The notes under the pieces are model-generated. The model was not told the DNA's origin. It saw only the letters and a list, made by a program, of their open reading frames with translations, and searched no databases. From Planctomycetota bacterium (GTDB taxonomy: Bacteria > Planctomycetota > JACOTG01), in the NCBI GenBank assembly GCA_016178505.1, contig JACOTG010000202.1:17681-81680 (forward strand): a stretch of DNA of 64,000 bases, written 5' to 3'. A program made the translations under genes and the position numbers. Of the stretch, positions 17,193-28,686 are shown in pieces. Numbering within the stretch: position 1 is the first letter of the stretch; every line of letters starts with the position of its first letter.

Positions 17193-17193
17193 G

Positions 17194-18057
17194 TCAATCC
17201 TCCTTCGAATTGCCGCCGAAGCGCTGCAGCAACGTCGTGCGGCCCGGAGCGTCCCGCGGAAGGAATCGCTGGAACCGCTTCAACACTCGCTTGAGTTCCG
17301 CGTGCGGCGCGCGCCCCGCGATCTCGTGCTCGAGCGCTGAATTGGCGATCTCCGAATGCAGCGCCGAGTGATAGATCCACGAGAGGTAGGCGCTGCCGCT
17401 CCAGATCGCTTGGTGCACGGCGCCGCTGCCGGGCGCGAACAAGGCGAGCAGATGCTCCTGCCCGTCGACGACGACGTTCAACCACTGGCCGGGCCAACGC
17501 GCGATGATCTCCTCACCGTCCAGCGCAACGACCACTTCGACGCCGGCGATCGCGGCGGGCCGGTAAACTCTCATCGCGACGGCGACGCCTCGCGCAGCGG
17601 CCGATTCGATGTCGCCCCGCACGATCTCGAGCGGCTCCGGAAACACGTCCACGAGTGCGAGGCGGCGACAGCGACCGAGCATCGTTCGGCATCGCTCGAG
17701 CACGTGCGACGACGAGCGAAGTTGATAGACGCGGTCGTCGCCTGCACCACCGCGAATGCGACCGAGGGCCCTGAGCGCCCGCGATCTGTGTTCCTGAAAC
17801 CTGCGGTCGAGTTGTCCGAGGAACTCCTCTGGCGGCACCGTGCGATACAAGCGGCTCGCTCCCTCGTCGACGAGGACGGCGCCCTTTGCCTGCAGCGATT
17901 CGAGCGCCTTGTACGTGTTGGCCGCGGGTTTTCGGATCGCTTGAGCCACGCGATAGCCGGTCACAGCGGGATCGTGCAGCAGGTGGGCGTAGACCTCCGC
18001 CTCCAGGCCGTTGAAGCCCAGGTCGACCAAACTTCTAACGCCGTCGCGCTCGGTCAC
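17194..18057 (-). CDS. TrmB-like transcriptional regulator
   Basis: 287 residues. An N-terminal TrmB-type winged helix at about 8-75 (GLEAEVYAHLLHDPAVTGYRVAQAI, broken here as family shows, then KALESLQAKGAV) is followed by a coiled segment and a C-terminal domain resembling the phospholipase-D-like/TrmB effector region. TrmB regulators usually sense sugars or other small molecules. It is the first gene of a four-gene minus-strand operon, so it probably controls the protease/exporter genes behind it. The start GTG at 18057 is preceded by GAGG. A near-copy of this start region lies 50 nt upstream (see findings). Confidence 0.78.
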   Translation of the reverse strand: MTERDGVRSLVDLGFNGLEAEVYAHLLHDPAVTGYRVAQAIRKPAANTYKALESLQAKGAVLVDEGASRLYRTVPPEEFLGQLDRRFQEHRSRALRALGRIRGGAGDDRVYQLRSSSHVLERCRTMLGRCRRLALVDVFPEPLEIVRGDIESAAARGVAVAMRVYRPAAIAGVEVVVALDGEEIIARWPGQWLNVVVDGQEHLLALFAPGSGAVHQAIWSGSAYLSWIYHSALHSEIANSALEHEIAGRAPHAELKRVLKRFQRFLPRDAPGRTTLLQRFGGNSKED

Positions 18058-18224
18058 GAGGTCGCCTCACCCAATCGCCGACGGCGCACATCACCTGGCT
18101 GGGTCACGAGAAGTCCTCACCCATTGATCGCATCGCCCGACTCGCGATCCCTCTGCCGACGAATATCCGGCGTTCGCGCGCACTCGTTCGACTCCGTCGC
18201 TCCGGAACGCCCACCCGCCTGTTC

Positions 18225-18288
18225 GTAGTAAGTACTACTACTATTCGAAGAAGTTTCATCGTGCGCCGTACTTTGTCCGAAAAAGTAC
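18225..18288. promoter_or_regulatory. Two palindromes in the divergent trmB / membrane-protein promoter region
   Basis: GTAGTA-AG-TACTAC (18225-18238) and GTACTTT-N7-AAAGTAC (18268-18288) are dyads in an AT-richer island between the divergent operons. They are good candidates for binding sites of the TrmB-like protein or of the winged-helix regulator encoded at 18922. No convincing -10/-35 pair could be assigned. Confidence 0.4.
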
Positions 18289-18323
18289 TTGATGAAGACA
18301 GGGTCGTGGTATCCTGCCGGCCC

Positions 18324-18929
18324 ATGGAACCAATCCGGTCGCGAGAAGCGCACGGGGTCGCACCGCACGAACGAGCACTCGACGATCTGCGCTTCATCCG
18401 CGAAACCATGGAGCGCGCGGGCTCGTTCACGGCGATTTCCGGCTGGGGTGTTGCCCTCGTCGGTTTCACGGCGCTGGCCACGGCGTTTGCGGCCGCTCGG
18501 ACGACGACGGCCGACGCGTGGATGCGAACATGGCTCGCCGAGGCGGCGCTGGCGTTCGGCGTCGCGACGATCACGACGACCCAAAAGGCGCGGGCGGCTC
18601 GCATTCCTCTTTTCTCGGGACCCGGACAGCGGTTCGCGCTCGGGTTCGCGCCACCTGCGCTCGCGGGAGCGCTGCTCACGCTAGTGCTGTACCGGCTCGA
18701 GCTTTTCTCGGTGATGCCGGGACTCTGGTTGCTCCTCTACGGCGCGTCCCTCGTGACCGGCGGAGCCGCGTCGGTGCGCGTCGTTCGTGCGCTGGGAATT
18801 TGCTTCCTCGCGCTCGGCACGATGGCGCTCTTCGGCCCTCCGTCGTGGAACAACACCTTGATGGCCGCCGGCTTTGGCGGCTTGCATCTCGTATTCGGAA
18901 TCGTCATTGCAAGGAGGCACGGTGGCTAG
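18324..18929 (+). CDS. Integral membrane protein of unknown function, paired with a winged-helix regulator
   Basis: 201 residues when started at ATG 18324 (an upstream GTG at 18261 would add 21 residues of poor character). A short charged N-terminus with LDDLRFIRETMERAG precedes four to six hydrophobic segments (GWGVALVGFTALATAFAAA, AALAFGVATIT, ALLTLVLYRL, GLWLLLYGASLVTGG, NTLMAAGFGGLHLVFGIVI). I recognise the arrangement, a small membrane protein overlapping a winged-helix regulator by 8 nt, but not a function. The overlap implies translational coupling, and the regulator probably controls this operon. Confidence 0.7.
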   Translation: MEPIRSREAHGVAPHERALDDLRFIRETMERAGSFTAISGWGVALVGFTALATAFAAARTTTADAWMRTWLAEAALAFGVATITTTQKARAARIPLFSGPGQRFALGFAPPALAGALLTLVLYRLELFSVMPGLWLLLYGASLVTGGAASVRVVRALGICFLALGTMALFGPPSWNNTLMAAGFGGLHLVFGIVIARRHGG

Positions 18930-19287
18930 ACCCAGCCTATCGACGCAGGAGTCGGAAGGACGGCATCGCTCCCGCCGAGGGGGAGCGCTCGAGCTCGATC
19001 CCCTCATCCACGAGCGCATCCGGCTCGGAATCCTGAGCGCGCTCGCGGTGAACGAGGCGCTGACTTTTGGTGACCTCAAGGCTCTCCTCCAGACGACGGA
19101 CGGCAATCTCAGCGTTCATGCACGAAGGCTCGAGGAGGCGCAGTACGTGGCGTGCTCGAAGTCGTTCGACGGACGCATCCCCAAGACGGAATTCCGCCTC
19201 ACGGCGGCTGGGCGGCGCGCGTTCGAGCGATACCTCGAGCACATGGAGTCGCTCATCCGAACGGCGCGTCGTCGCGAGTCGAGGTAG
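18922..19287 (+). CDS. Winged-helix transcriptional regulator (HTH_34/MarR-ArsR-like)
   Basis: 121 residues from the GTG at 18922, which follows AAGGAGG at 18911-18917. The core LDPLIHERIRLGILSAL, FGDLKALLQTTDGNLSVHARRLE (recognition helix near TDGNLSVHARRL), a wing, and TAAGRRAFERYLEHM match the small winged-helix family that regulates adjacent membrane proteins. The N-terminal ~25 residues are basic. It overlaps the membrane-protein gene by 8 nt and precedes uppS by 30 nt. Confidence 0.85.
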   Translation: MARPSLSTQESEGRHRSRRGGALELDPLIHERIRLGILSALAVNEALTFGDLKALLQTTDGNLSVHARRLEEAQYVACSKSFDGRIPKTEFRLTAAGRRAFERYLEHMESLIRTARRRESR

Positions 19288-19317
19288 TGAACCTCTTTTT
19301 TTGTGAGAGATGACTTT

Positions 19318-20052
19318 ATGAAGCAAAGCTCTTTGCAAGTGCCGGGATTCGCCGGGATCCACGTCGCGCTCATCATGGACGGGAACGGCCGTTGGGCAGA
19401 GGCTCATGACCTCCCGCGCGCCGCGGGCCATCGCGCGGGCGTCGACGCCGTTCGCCGCGTCGTCGAGGCCGCACCGCGCGTGGGCATTGGCACGCTCACG
19501 CTCTTCGCCTTTTCGTCGGACAACTGGCAGCGGCCGCCGCGCGAGACGGCACGGCTCCTGAATCTCGTTCGTTCGTTCCTCCTCCAAGCCGCGAGAGACT
19601 TGGCCTCGCGGGACGTGCGCGTGACGGTGATCGGCCGGCGCGATCGACTGCCGCCGGCAGTTCAACGCGCCGTCGACTTGGCAGAGCGGGCGACGACGTG
19701 GGGCCGTGCGCTCCACTTGCGGCTCGCCGTCGACTACTCCGCACGCGAGGCGATTCTGCGCGCCGCGGCTCGACTCGCCGCCTTGCGAGCGCCGACGCGC
19801 GAAGCCTTCGGTCGCCTGCTCGCCGAGGTCGACCACGACGAGCCGCCGGCGCGCGACGTCGATCTCCTCGTGCGAACCGGCGGCGAGCAACGGCTCAGCG
19901 ATTTCCTCCTTTGGGAGAGCGCTTACGCGGAGCTGATCTTTACCGATCGAATGTGGCCCGAGTTCGATGCCACGGACCTCGAGGCGGCCGTACGCGAGTT
20001 CGCGCGACGGGAGAGGCGCTTCGGGGCCCTGTCGCCCGCCGCGATCGCCTGA
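19318..20052 (+). CDS. uppS: Isoprenyl (undecaprenyl) diphosphate synthase
   Basis: 244 residues, normal for a cis-prenyltransferase. Motifs are all present: MDGNGRWA with catalytic Asp21, GHRAG, FAFSSDNWQRP, and the C-terminal RTGGEQRLSDFLLW followed by AYAELIFTD. The enzyme condenses isopentenyl diphosphate with farnesyl diphosphate to give the lipid carrier for wall and polysaccharide assembly. I take ATG 19318 as start because a purine-rich GAGAGA precedes it; GTG at 19303 is possible. It is unusual in lying next to a regulator/membrane pair rather than cdsA/dxr, so it may be a secondary copy. Confidence 0.92.
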   Translation: MKQSSLQVPGFAGIHVALIMDGNGRWAEAHDLPRAAGHRAGVDAVRRVVEAAPRVGIGTLTLFAFSSDNWQRPPRETARLLNLVRSFLLQAARDLASRDVRVTVIGRRDRLPPAVQRAVDLAERATTWGRALHLRLAVDYSAREAILRAAARLAALRAPTREAFGRLLAEVDHDEPPARDVDLLVRTGGEQRLSDFLLWESAYAELIFTDRMWPEFDATDLEAAVREFARRERRFGALSPAAIA

Positions 20053-20086
20053 TCTGACGGGCCCAGAACCGAACCGGAGAACATCG

Positions 20087-21463
20087 ATGATCGTCACGCT
20101 CTTCCTCTGCATGCAGCTGGCCGCGCTTCCCGACGACGATGTGGACGCGACCGTTCGCTCACAGCTCGACAAGCTCCACGTCCCGGGGATTTCAGTCGCC
20201 GTCGTGAAGGACGGAGTGCCGCTCTTCTCGAAGAGCTACGGGCTCGCGAACGTCGAGCTCGGCGTGGCGGCGACGCCGGACACCCCGTTCGAGATCCTCT
20301 CGGTCGGAAAGCAGTTCACGGCGGCCGCCGTGATGCTCCTCGTCCAGGAAGGAAAGGTCGGTCTCGACGATCCCGTCGCGAAGCACTTGCTTGACTCGCC
20401 CGAGGCGTGGAGCGGCGTCACCCTCCGCCATCTCCTGACCCACACCTCCGGGATCCGCAGCTACCACGAGGTGCCCGGCTACTTCGACCAGATTCGACTC
20501 GACCGCACGCCGCAGCAGCTCCTGCAACCGGTGCGCGCCTTGCCTCTCGATTTCCAACCGGGCACGGCATGGCGATACAGCAACTCGAACTACTTCCTTC
20601 TCGGACTCGTCATCGAGAAGGTGACGGGCAAGGCGTACGCCGACTTCCTCGACGAGCGCCTGTTTCGCCCGCTCGACATGAAGGGAACGCGAGTGAACGA
20701 TCATTCGGTCGTCCTGCCTCGTCGCGCCGCCGGCTACACGTGGCGCAACGATCGGCTCTGGAACGCAGACGTCGTCAGCGCAAGCCAGATGTGGGCCGCG
20801 GGAGGCGTTGTCTCGACGGCACCCGACCTCGCGAAGTGGGAAGCGTCGCTCTTCTCGGCGAAGCTCCTTCCGAAGTCCGTAGTCGAGCAGATGGCGACCC
20901 CGGCGCGGCTGATGGACGGTCGCGAAACGGACTACGGGTTCGGCAACGAAGTCGGCGTCGATCACGGCCATCGTTTCGCCGGGCATCAAGGCGGCGCGAT
21001 CGCTTTCGACGCCACGGTCCTGCGGTTCCCGAGCGACGGGCTTTCCGTGATCGTGCTCTGCAACTTGACGCAGGCGCCGAGCCGAACGATCGCGCGTCAT
21101 ATCGCGTCGCTCTATCTGCCGGGTCTCTCCGACGAAAAGAACGCGGGCATCGAGGACGGCGATCCGAAGACGACGAGCGCGCTGCGCGACGTCGTGCTCG
21201 GAATCGCAAGCGGGAAGATCGATCGGTCCCCGTTCACGGAGTCAGCGCAAAAGGGACTCGTGCCGATGATCGAGAAGCAGGGTCCGCGCCTTCTCGGGCG
21301 ACTCGGCAAGCTCGAATCCTTCGTGCTCTTGGAGCGTCGCGGCGACGGGGGCACGACGACCCATCGATACCGAGCGACCTTCGAAAAGGGAAAGCTCGTC
21401 TGGGAGTTCCGAACGACGGCCGACGGCAAGATCGAATCGATCGAACCGCCTACCGAGGAATAG
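20087..21463 (+). CDS. Secreted class-C beta-lactamase-related serine hydrolase
   Basis: 458 residues from ATG 20087. A short hydrophobic N-terminus (TLFLCMQLAALP) suggests export. The penicillin-binding-protein/beta-lactamase fold shows SVGK (Ser72, Lys75), YSNSNY near 166, and HQGG in the third-motif position, with HLLTHTSGI as in the beta-lactamase (PF00144) family. The ~120-residue C-terminal extension is beta-rich and of unknown role. Members hydrolyse esters, D-amino-acid peptides or lactams; the substrate is not deducible. It begins 34 nt after uppS and ends 10 nt before the next gene, so it is likely in one operon. Confidence 0.9.
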   Translation: MIVTLFLCMQLAALPDDDVDATVRSQLDKLHVPGISVAVVKDGVPLFSKSYGLANVELGVAATPDTPFEILSVGKQFTAAAVMLLVQEGKVGLDDPVAKHLLDSPEAWSGVTLRHLLTHTSGIRSYHEVPGYFDQIRLDRTPQQLLQPVRALPLDFQPGTAWRYSNSNYFLLGLVIEKVTGKAYADFLDERLFRPLDMKGTRVNDHSVVLPRRAAGYTWRNDRLWNADVVSASQMWAAGGVVSTAPDLAKWEASLFSAKLLPKSVVEQMATPARLMDGRETDYGFGNEVGVDHGHRFAGHQGGAIAFDATVLRFPSDGLSVIVLCNLTQAPSRTIARHIASLYLPGLSDEKNAGIEDGDPKTTSALRDVVLGIASGKIDRSPFTESAQKGLVPMIEKQGPRLLGRLGKLESFVLLERRGDGGTTTHRYRATFEKGKLVWEFRTTADGKIESIEPPTEE

Positions 21464-21473
21464 GACGGCACGC

Positions 21474-22010
21474 ATGAACGGACTCGGACGTCTCGGAGCG
21501 TGGTGCTTGGCCGGCGGCCTTGGATTCTCTGCGCTGCTCGTCCTGCTCGCGCTGCTCAATCGTCGCAATCAGCACGCTGGGCTCGGCGAAGAGATCCAGT
21601 ACGACGACTTCGCGTTCGCGGTCGAATCGACGAAGCGAGCTGCGATGCTCGGGTCCGCCGATTCGCCGGCGAAGGCCAACGGCACGTTCGTTGTCGTCAC
21701 GTTGAAGGTCGTGAATCATGCGAAGCGCGTCGACTTTCGCTTCGATCGGTCGTTCGCAATCCTCGAAGACGCGGACGAGCGTCGATTCAGCGTCTCGCAC
21801 GAAGGGCAAGCGGCGCTCGAGGCCTCGGAATGGAAGATCGATCCGTGCGCGGCGGCGATCCCCGCGAGCGCGTCGTGCGTGACCGAGCTCGCGTTCGACG
21901 TGCCGCCGGACGCGCGCGAGCTGCGCCTGAAGATTTCGATGGGCGGCAACGCTTTCTTGGATTTCCTCGACTGGGCCGGCTGGGGTGACAAGTGGATTCG
22001 AATCGACTGA
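21474..22010 (+). CDS. DUF4352-like membrane-anchored protein
   Basis: 178 residues. An N-terminal transmembrane anchor (LAGGLGFSALLVLLALL, about 12-28) is followed by an Ig-like beta domain with the DUF4352 pattern: YDDFAFAVESTKRA, GTFVVVTLKVVNHAKR, SFAILEDADERRF and ELAFDVPPDARELRLKI. These domains often sit on lipoproteins or anchored proteins as protein-interaction modules. It follows the serine hydrolase gene by 10 nt and may be its partner; that is inference. Confidence 0.68.
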   Translation: MNGLGRLGAWCLAGGLGFSALLVLLALLNRRNQHAGLGEEIQYDDFAFAVESTKRAAMLGSADSPAKANGTFVVVTLKVVNHAKRVDFRFDRSFAILEDADERRFSVSHEGQAALEASEWKIDPCAAAIPASASCVTELAFDVPPDARELRLKISMGGNAFLDFLDWAGWGDKWIRID

Positions 22011-22160
22011 TTCGAACGATCCTATTGCGAGCGATGTAGCCGAAGCCCGACTGACGATCCGCATCGTGCGTCTCAAGTTCCAATTCGAAACTGTCGATGC
22101 CCCCCGCGACGTACCCCACTGGCGGATTCTGGGAACTCGAGTCGGGTTGGATGCGGTGAC

Positions 22161-22777
22161 ATGGGCACTGTGCGAGCGACGTCTCTCTTCCTGATCACCG
22201 GAGCCGCTCTGTGGATCGCCCTCGTCGTCTGCGGCTTTTGGTTCCTCGTGAGCTACGACCACACGCCCGGCGAGTCCGGTCCGGCGCCGTCCGAGTGGCC
22301 GGCAACGAGCAGCGTCGCCCGCGCGACCGATCAAGCCACGCTCCTCATGTTCGTCCATCCGCATTGCCCCTGCTCCCGCGCCAGCGTCGAAGAGCTGGCT
22401 CGGCTGCTGGCGCACTGCGCGGATCGGGTGACGACAACGCTCTTCTTCGTCAAGCCGGCGGACGCTGGAGTGGATTGGGAGAGGTCCGATCTCTGGTCGG
22501 CCGGTCAAGCGATCCCCGGCGTCTGCGTTCGAGTCGACCAGGATGGCGCGGAAGCGCTACGGTTCGCTGCGCACACTTCTGGGGCAGTCGTCCTCTACGG
22601 CACCGACGGAAAGCTCCTCTTTTCCGGAGGGATCACGCGCGAGCGCGCTCACTCGGGCGACAACGACGGCAAGAGCTCGATCCTGTCGCTCTTGTTGGAA
22701 GGCGTCGCCGATCACCGCGCGACGGCGGTCTACGGATGTCCCCTTTTCGGTCCGGCCGACGTCAAGAAGGAGAAGTC

Positions 22778-22793
<16 letters not shown>
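22161..22793 (+). CDS. RedB-like thioredoxin-fold protein, membrane anchored
   Basis: 210 residues. One N-terminal transmembrane segment ([25 protein letters not shown]) is followed by a thioredoxin-like domain facing outward. The active-site region is [17 protein letters not shown] with Cys69 and Cys71 (C-P-C), and [17 protein letters not shown] lies downstream, as in proteins annotated RedB. It probably handles thiols, metals or peroxide; the reaction is unknown. Its last 16 nt overlap the histidine kinase gene, a sign that the two are translated together and that RedB could feed a redox signal to the kinase. Confidence 0.7.
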
Positions 22794-25465
<2,672 letters not shown>

Positions 25466-25540
25466 CCACGTCCTAGTCGCGCGTAGAATGGCCCCCATCG
25501 ATTCCGGCCGACGCCGGATCTCTCCCTCCGGAGGAACTCG

Positions 25541-28114
25541 ATGGGGATTCTCGGTCTCGCCGTCCCGCTCGTCGTCCTCGTCGGCGCCACGCCGCCGATC
25601 CAGTTCGCCAAGCCCCACCTCATCGGCTACGGGTTCGCCGACGCGCCGCGCATCCCGCTCGTCGCCGACGTCGATGGCGACGGCTTCGCCGATCTGATCG
25701 CGGTCTATCCGCCGGATCCCGGGATCGTCGACGTCGCGCTGAACGTTCGGGGAGCGAAGTTCGCGGCGCCGGAGGCCGTCGCTCGCGACCTCGGCGCGGA
25801 CCTCGTCGCCGCGACGACTCGCGCGGGAACCGACGGCCGCGCCCAGATCGTCGTCACGCGCGGGGACGGCGCGAAGCGAATCGTCGCCCGCAGCGCGGAC
25901 GGCACATGGAGCGTGCGCGAGGAGGTTGAGGCGACGACGTCCGCAATTCCGCCCGCGAGCGCTGCCGCCGCGAGCGAAGGGCCGAAGCGAATCGTCGGCG
26001 ACTTCGACGGTGACGCCAAGCCCGACGAAATCCTCCTGGCAGATGCGACGCTCCATCTCGCGGCTGATCCGACGACTTCGATCGCCGTTCCCGCGTTGCG
26101 CGACCTACCGGCGGGCGCGATCGTCGTCGCCGGCGACGTCTCCGGCGATCACAAGGACGACCTCGTCGTCTTTCGCCGCGACGACGCGTGGCGAGTCGGC
26201 CACGACATTCTCGCGTACGTCGCGTATCGCGACGGCGACGCGGACCAGGACGGCGACGGCCTCGACGCTGCCACCGAAGCTCGCCTCGGGACCGATCCGC
26301 TCGATGCCGACACCGATCACGATGGACTCTCCGATGGCTGGGAGGTGAAGGGCGAAGGCGCGCTCGATCTCCCCGCGCTCGGCGCCTCGCCGATTCGCAA
26401 GGACTGCGTCGTCTACTTGCAGCGGGTCGAAGACGTCGACGGCGCGACGTGCGCACGCGAAATCGGACGCGCAGTCGACTATTGGAGCCGGCTCCCGATC
26501 AAGAACCCAGGCGGCTCGATCGGCATCGCCTTGCATCCGATCTGGCTTCCGACCATTCCGCTGAAAGAGGGCGGCAAGGCGTGGTGGGATCAGGGCAATG
26601 CGAACCTTCCGCCGCTCGCTCGCGGGCTCGCGCACTATATGGTCGTGACCAACGGCGGCGGCGGACAAGCGGGCGAGCTCGCCGACATGGGCGGCTGCGG
26701 CGTGCACGCGCTCTATGCGACGTTCCTCCACGAGTTCGGTCACGAGGTCGGCCTCTCGCACACGGGCGGGCCGAACGCGACGTGGAGCCCGACGTACGGC
26801 TCGCTCATGAACTACGCATACAACTACTCGTTCAACGAGGACGGCAACGCGATCCATTACAGCCGCGGCGAGTTGGCGTCGATCGTGCTCGACGAGACGA
26901 AGCTCGACGAGCGGTTGCCGGTCGAGTTCTCGAAAATCTCGTTCCTCGGAAAGGCGCCGTATCGCTTCCGCGTGAAAGAGGACGGTCACGAAACGCTCGT
27001 CGATTGGAACCGCGACGGCGTCTTCGAGGACGCGCCGGTTCGCGCCGATATCACCGATGTCTACGGCGCCGACGGTGGCAATCGCGTCACGGTCGGCAAG
27101 ACGGTTTTCGCGCCCACGCTGGTCGAGCATTGCGGCAAGGCGCTGTTGTTCGCCGTGAACCGAGCGAAGCAGCTCACGCGGCGCGAGTGCCTCGGCGAAG
27201 ACCTCTGGAGCAACCAAGTTGACGAGGCGGTCGTGCCCGGCATCACACCGACGGGCGACCCGTGGGCCGTTTCCACAGGCGAGTCGCTGCTGGTGTTCGT
27301 GCCGACGGACGCGGGGATATCGGTTCTCGAGGCCGCAGCCGCGGCGGACCTCGACGGAGCCAAAGCGCCCGTCCTCGCCGACAGCTCCGGTCTAGCCGTG
27401 AGCGCTGCCGTGTACGAGAGTCGCGTGCTCGTCTTTCTGTGGCGCGATGCCGACCATCCGGTGAAGCTCGTCGAGCGCAGTGCGAGCGGAAGCTTGGGCG
27501 AATCGCGGGATCTCGAGTGGTTGACGAGCACCTTCCCGCCGGCCGCCGTCGAAGATCCGATCGCCCACGAACTCGTCATCGGCACGGGCGTCGTTGCCGA
27601 CAACGCGTACAAGCGGGCGTGGCGAGTGAGCCGCGTCGCGCGCAAACCCGACGGCTCGTTCGAGGGCCGCGGCTCGCGCATCGTGGGAGGAGAGAAGGCC
27701 GGTTGGTGCGGCGACTCGCGACCCGTCCTGGTCTTCGAGAACGATGGCAGCTCCGGCGGCCGCCTGCACTTCATCGCGCGCGGCCTCGGCGGCGGCAAAG
27801 ACCAGAACGGCTGCTTCTGGGAGGCGATCACGATCGGCGATGCGACCGAGAACGAGGGCTGGCGGCTCCGGCGCTTCTACGACGAGTGGACGACGACGCG
27901 CTCGCCGATCGGTGCGTGCTGGCACGATCGCGATCTCGTGCTCGCGTGCCGCTGGTACGGCAACGTGCACGGCGACGAGGACGATAACCTGTTCGTCGCC
28001 GAGCACGGCCTCGGCATCCGGCCCGGTCCGATGACCGACTTCGACGACGTCTCCGAGATCGCAGACGTCGGCCTCGCGAGATCGATTCCGTGGCGTCACG
28101 CAAGCGCGCGTTGA
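25541..28114 (+). CDS. Secreted metzincin-type metalloprotease with FG-GAP-like and calcium-binding repeats
   Basis: 857 residues. The N-terminus (GLAVPLVVLVGATPP) looks like a signal peptide. FG-GAP-like repeats follow (DVDGDGFADLIAV, DFDGDAKPDEILL, DVSGDHKDDLVVF), then a thrombospondin-3/EF-like stretch rich in Asp (DGDADQDGDGLDAATEARL) up to ~270. The protease core has FLHEFGHEVGLSHTGG with zinc ligands His397, His401 and His407, and a likely Met-turn in YGSLMNYAYNY. The C-terminal 400 residues form a beta-rich region that may be another propeller. It is probably an extracellular calcium-dependent protease. The stop lies 1 nt from the convergent anti-sigma-like gene. Confidence 0.85.
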   Translation: MGILGLAVPLVVLVGATPPIQFAKPHLIGYGFADAPRIPLVADVDGDGFADLIAVYPPDPGIVDVALNVRGAKFAAPEAVARDLGADLVAATTRAGTDGRAQIVVTRGDGAKRIVARSADGTWSVREEVEATTSAIPPASAAAASEGPKRIVGDFDGDAKPDEILLADATLHLAADPTTSIAVPALRDLPAGAIVVAGDVSGDHKDDLVVFRRDDAWRVGHDILAYVAYRDGDADQDGDGLDAATEARLGTDPLDADTDHDGLSDGWEVKGEGALDLPALGASPIRKDCVVYLQRVEDVDGATCAREIGRAVDYWSRLPIKNPGGSIGIALHPIWLPTIPLKEGGKAWWDQGNANLPPLARGLAHYMVVTNGGGGQAGELADMGGCGVHALYATFLHEFGHEVGLSHTGGPNATWSPTYGSLMNYAYNYSFNEDGNAIHYSRGELASIVLDETKLDERLPVEFSKISFLGKAPYRFRVKEDGHETLVDWNRDGVFEDAPVRADITDVYGADGGNRVTVGKTVFAPTLVEHCGKALLFAVNRAKQLTRRECLGEDLWSNQVDEAVVPGITPTGDPWAVSTGESLLVFVPTDAGISVLEAAAAADLDGAKAPVLADSSGLAVSAAVYESRVLVFLWRDADHPVKLVERSASGSLGESRDLEWLTSTFPPAAVEDPIAHELVIGTGVVADNAYKRAWRVSRVARKPDGSFEGRGSRIVGGEKAGWCGDSRPVLVFENDGSSGGRLHFIARGLGGGKDQNGCFWEAITIGDATENEGWRLRRFYDEWTTTRSPIGACWHDRDLVLACRWYGNVHGDEDDNLFVAEHGLGIRPGPMTDFDDVSEIADVGLARSIPWRHASAR

Positions 28115-28115
28115 A

Positions 28116-28364
28116 TCACGCTCGGAAGCGTCGCGCGTCGAGGATCGCCTTGACCAGCTCGTCCGGCACTTCCGGCGGGACGGGCGCGTCGAGATCGGCG
28201 AATGCGGCCTTGCCGAGTGCGATCGTTCGGCGGTACGAGTCGAGATAGACGACGCAGCGGTCGCAGGCCCTCAGGTGTGCCTCGAACTCGCGGTGCTTGG
28301 TCGCGGGCAGCGCATCGTCGAGATATTCCGCGATGAATCCGACGAGCTCGCGGCAGGTAATCAC
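28116..28364 (-). CDS. Zinc-finger (zf-HC2) anti-sigma-factor-like protein
   Basis: 82 residues from GTG 28364. The zf-HC2 motif is clear: Cys near the start in ITCRELVGFIAEYLDDAL, then HLRACDRCVVYLDSYRRTI with the HxxxCxxC ligands. No transmembrane segment follows, so it is of the short, soluble type that binds ECF sigma factors. In such operons the anti-sigma start usually overlaps the sigma stop as GTGA; the GTGA is present here, but the frame ending there (upstream to 28621) does not look like a sigma factor. Confidence 0.75.
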   Translation of the reverse strand: MITCRELVGFIAEYLDDALPATKHREFEAHLRACDRCVVYLDSYRRTIALGKAAFADLDAPVPPEVPDELVKAILDARRFRA

Positions 28365-28686
28365 GTTTTCATCCCGTGGTTCGCGGCGTTGGGTGCGACT
28401 CCGGACGCGACGATCCATCGAACGGGACCGCCACGCGCCCAGCGTCGAGACGGTGCGTACCCAGCACATGCTGGAGTCCCCCGCCGCCGGCTCGACGAAT
28501 GTGGCGCCGTAGATGCGGGGTTTCCCTGAGCGGTTTCGACGTCTCTCGAAAAGACTCTTCGTGGTCTTCGCCGGGAGTCCGACTCCATTGAAACTCCAGC
28601 GGTTCGCGCGCATCGCAGCACGCCGATTCGACCCCGCGATTCCGAGTTGGAGCGCCAGTCGCTTTCGCACAGGAGAAAGAAGAGCC
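28365..28686. other. Spacer without a recognisable gene
   Basis: A 322-bp region upstream of both the zf-HC2 gene and the dehydrogenase gene. Open frames cross it on both strands but are Arg/Ser-rich and match nothing I know. A purine-rich ribosome site (AGGAGAAAGAAG) precedes 28687. No clear -35/-10 or hairpin was found. Confidence 0.5.
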
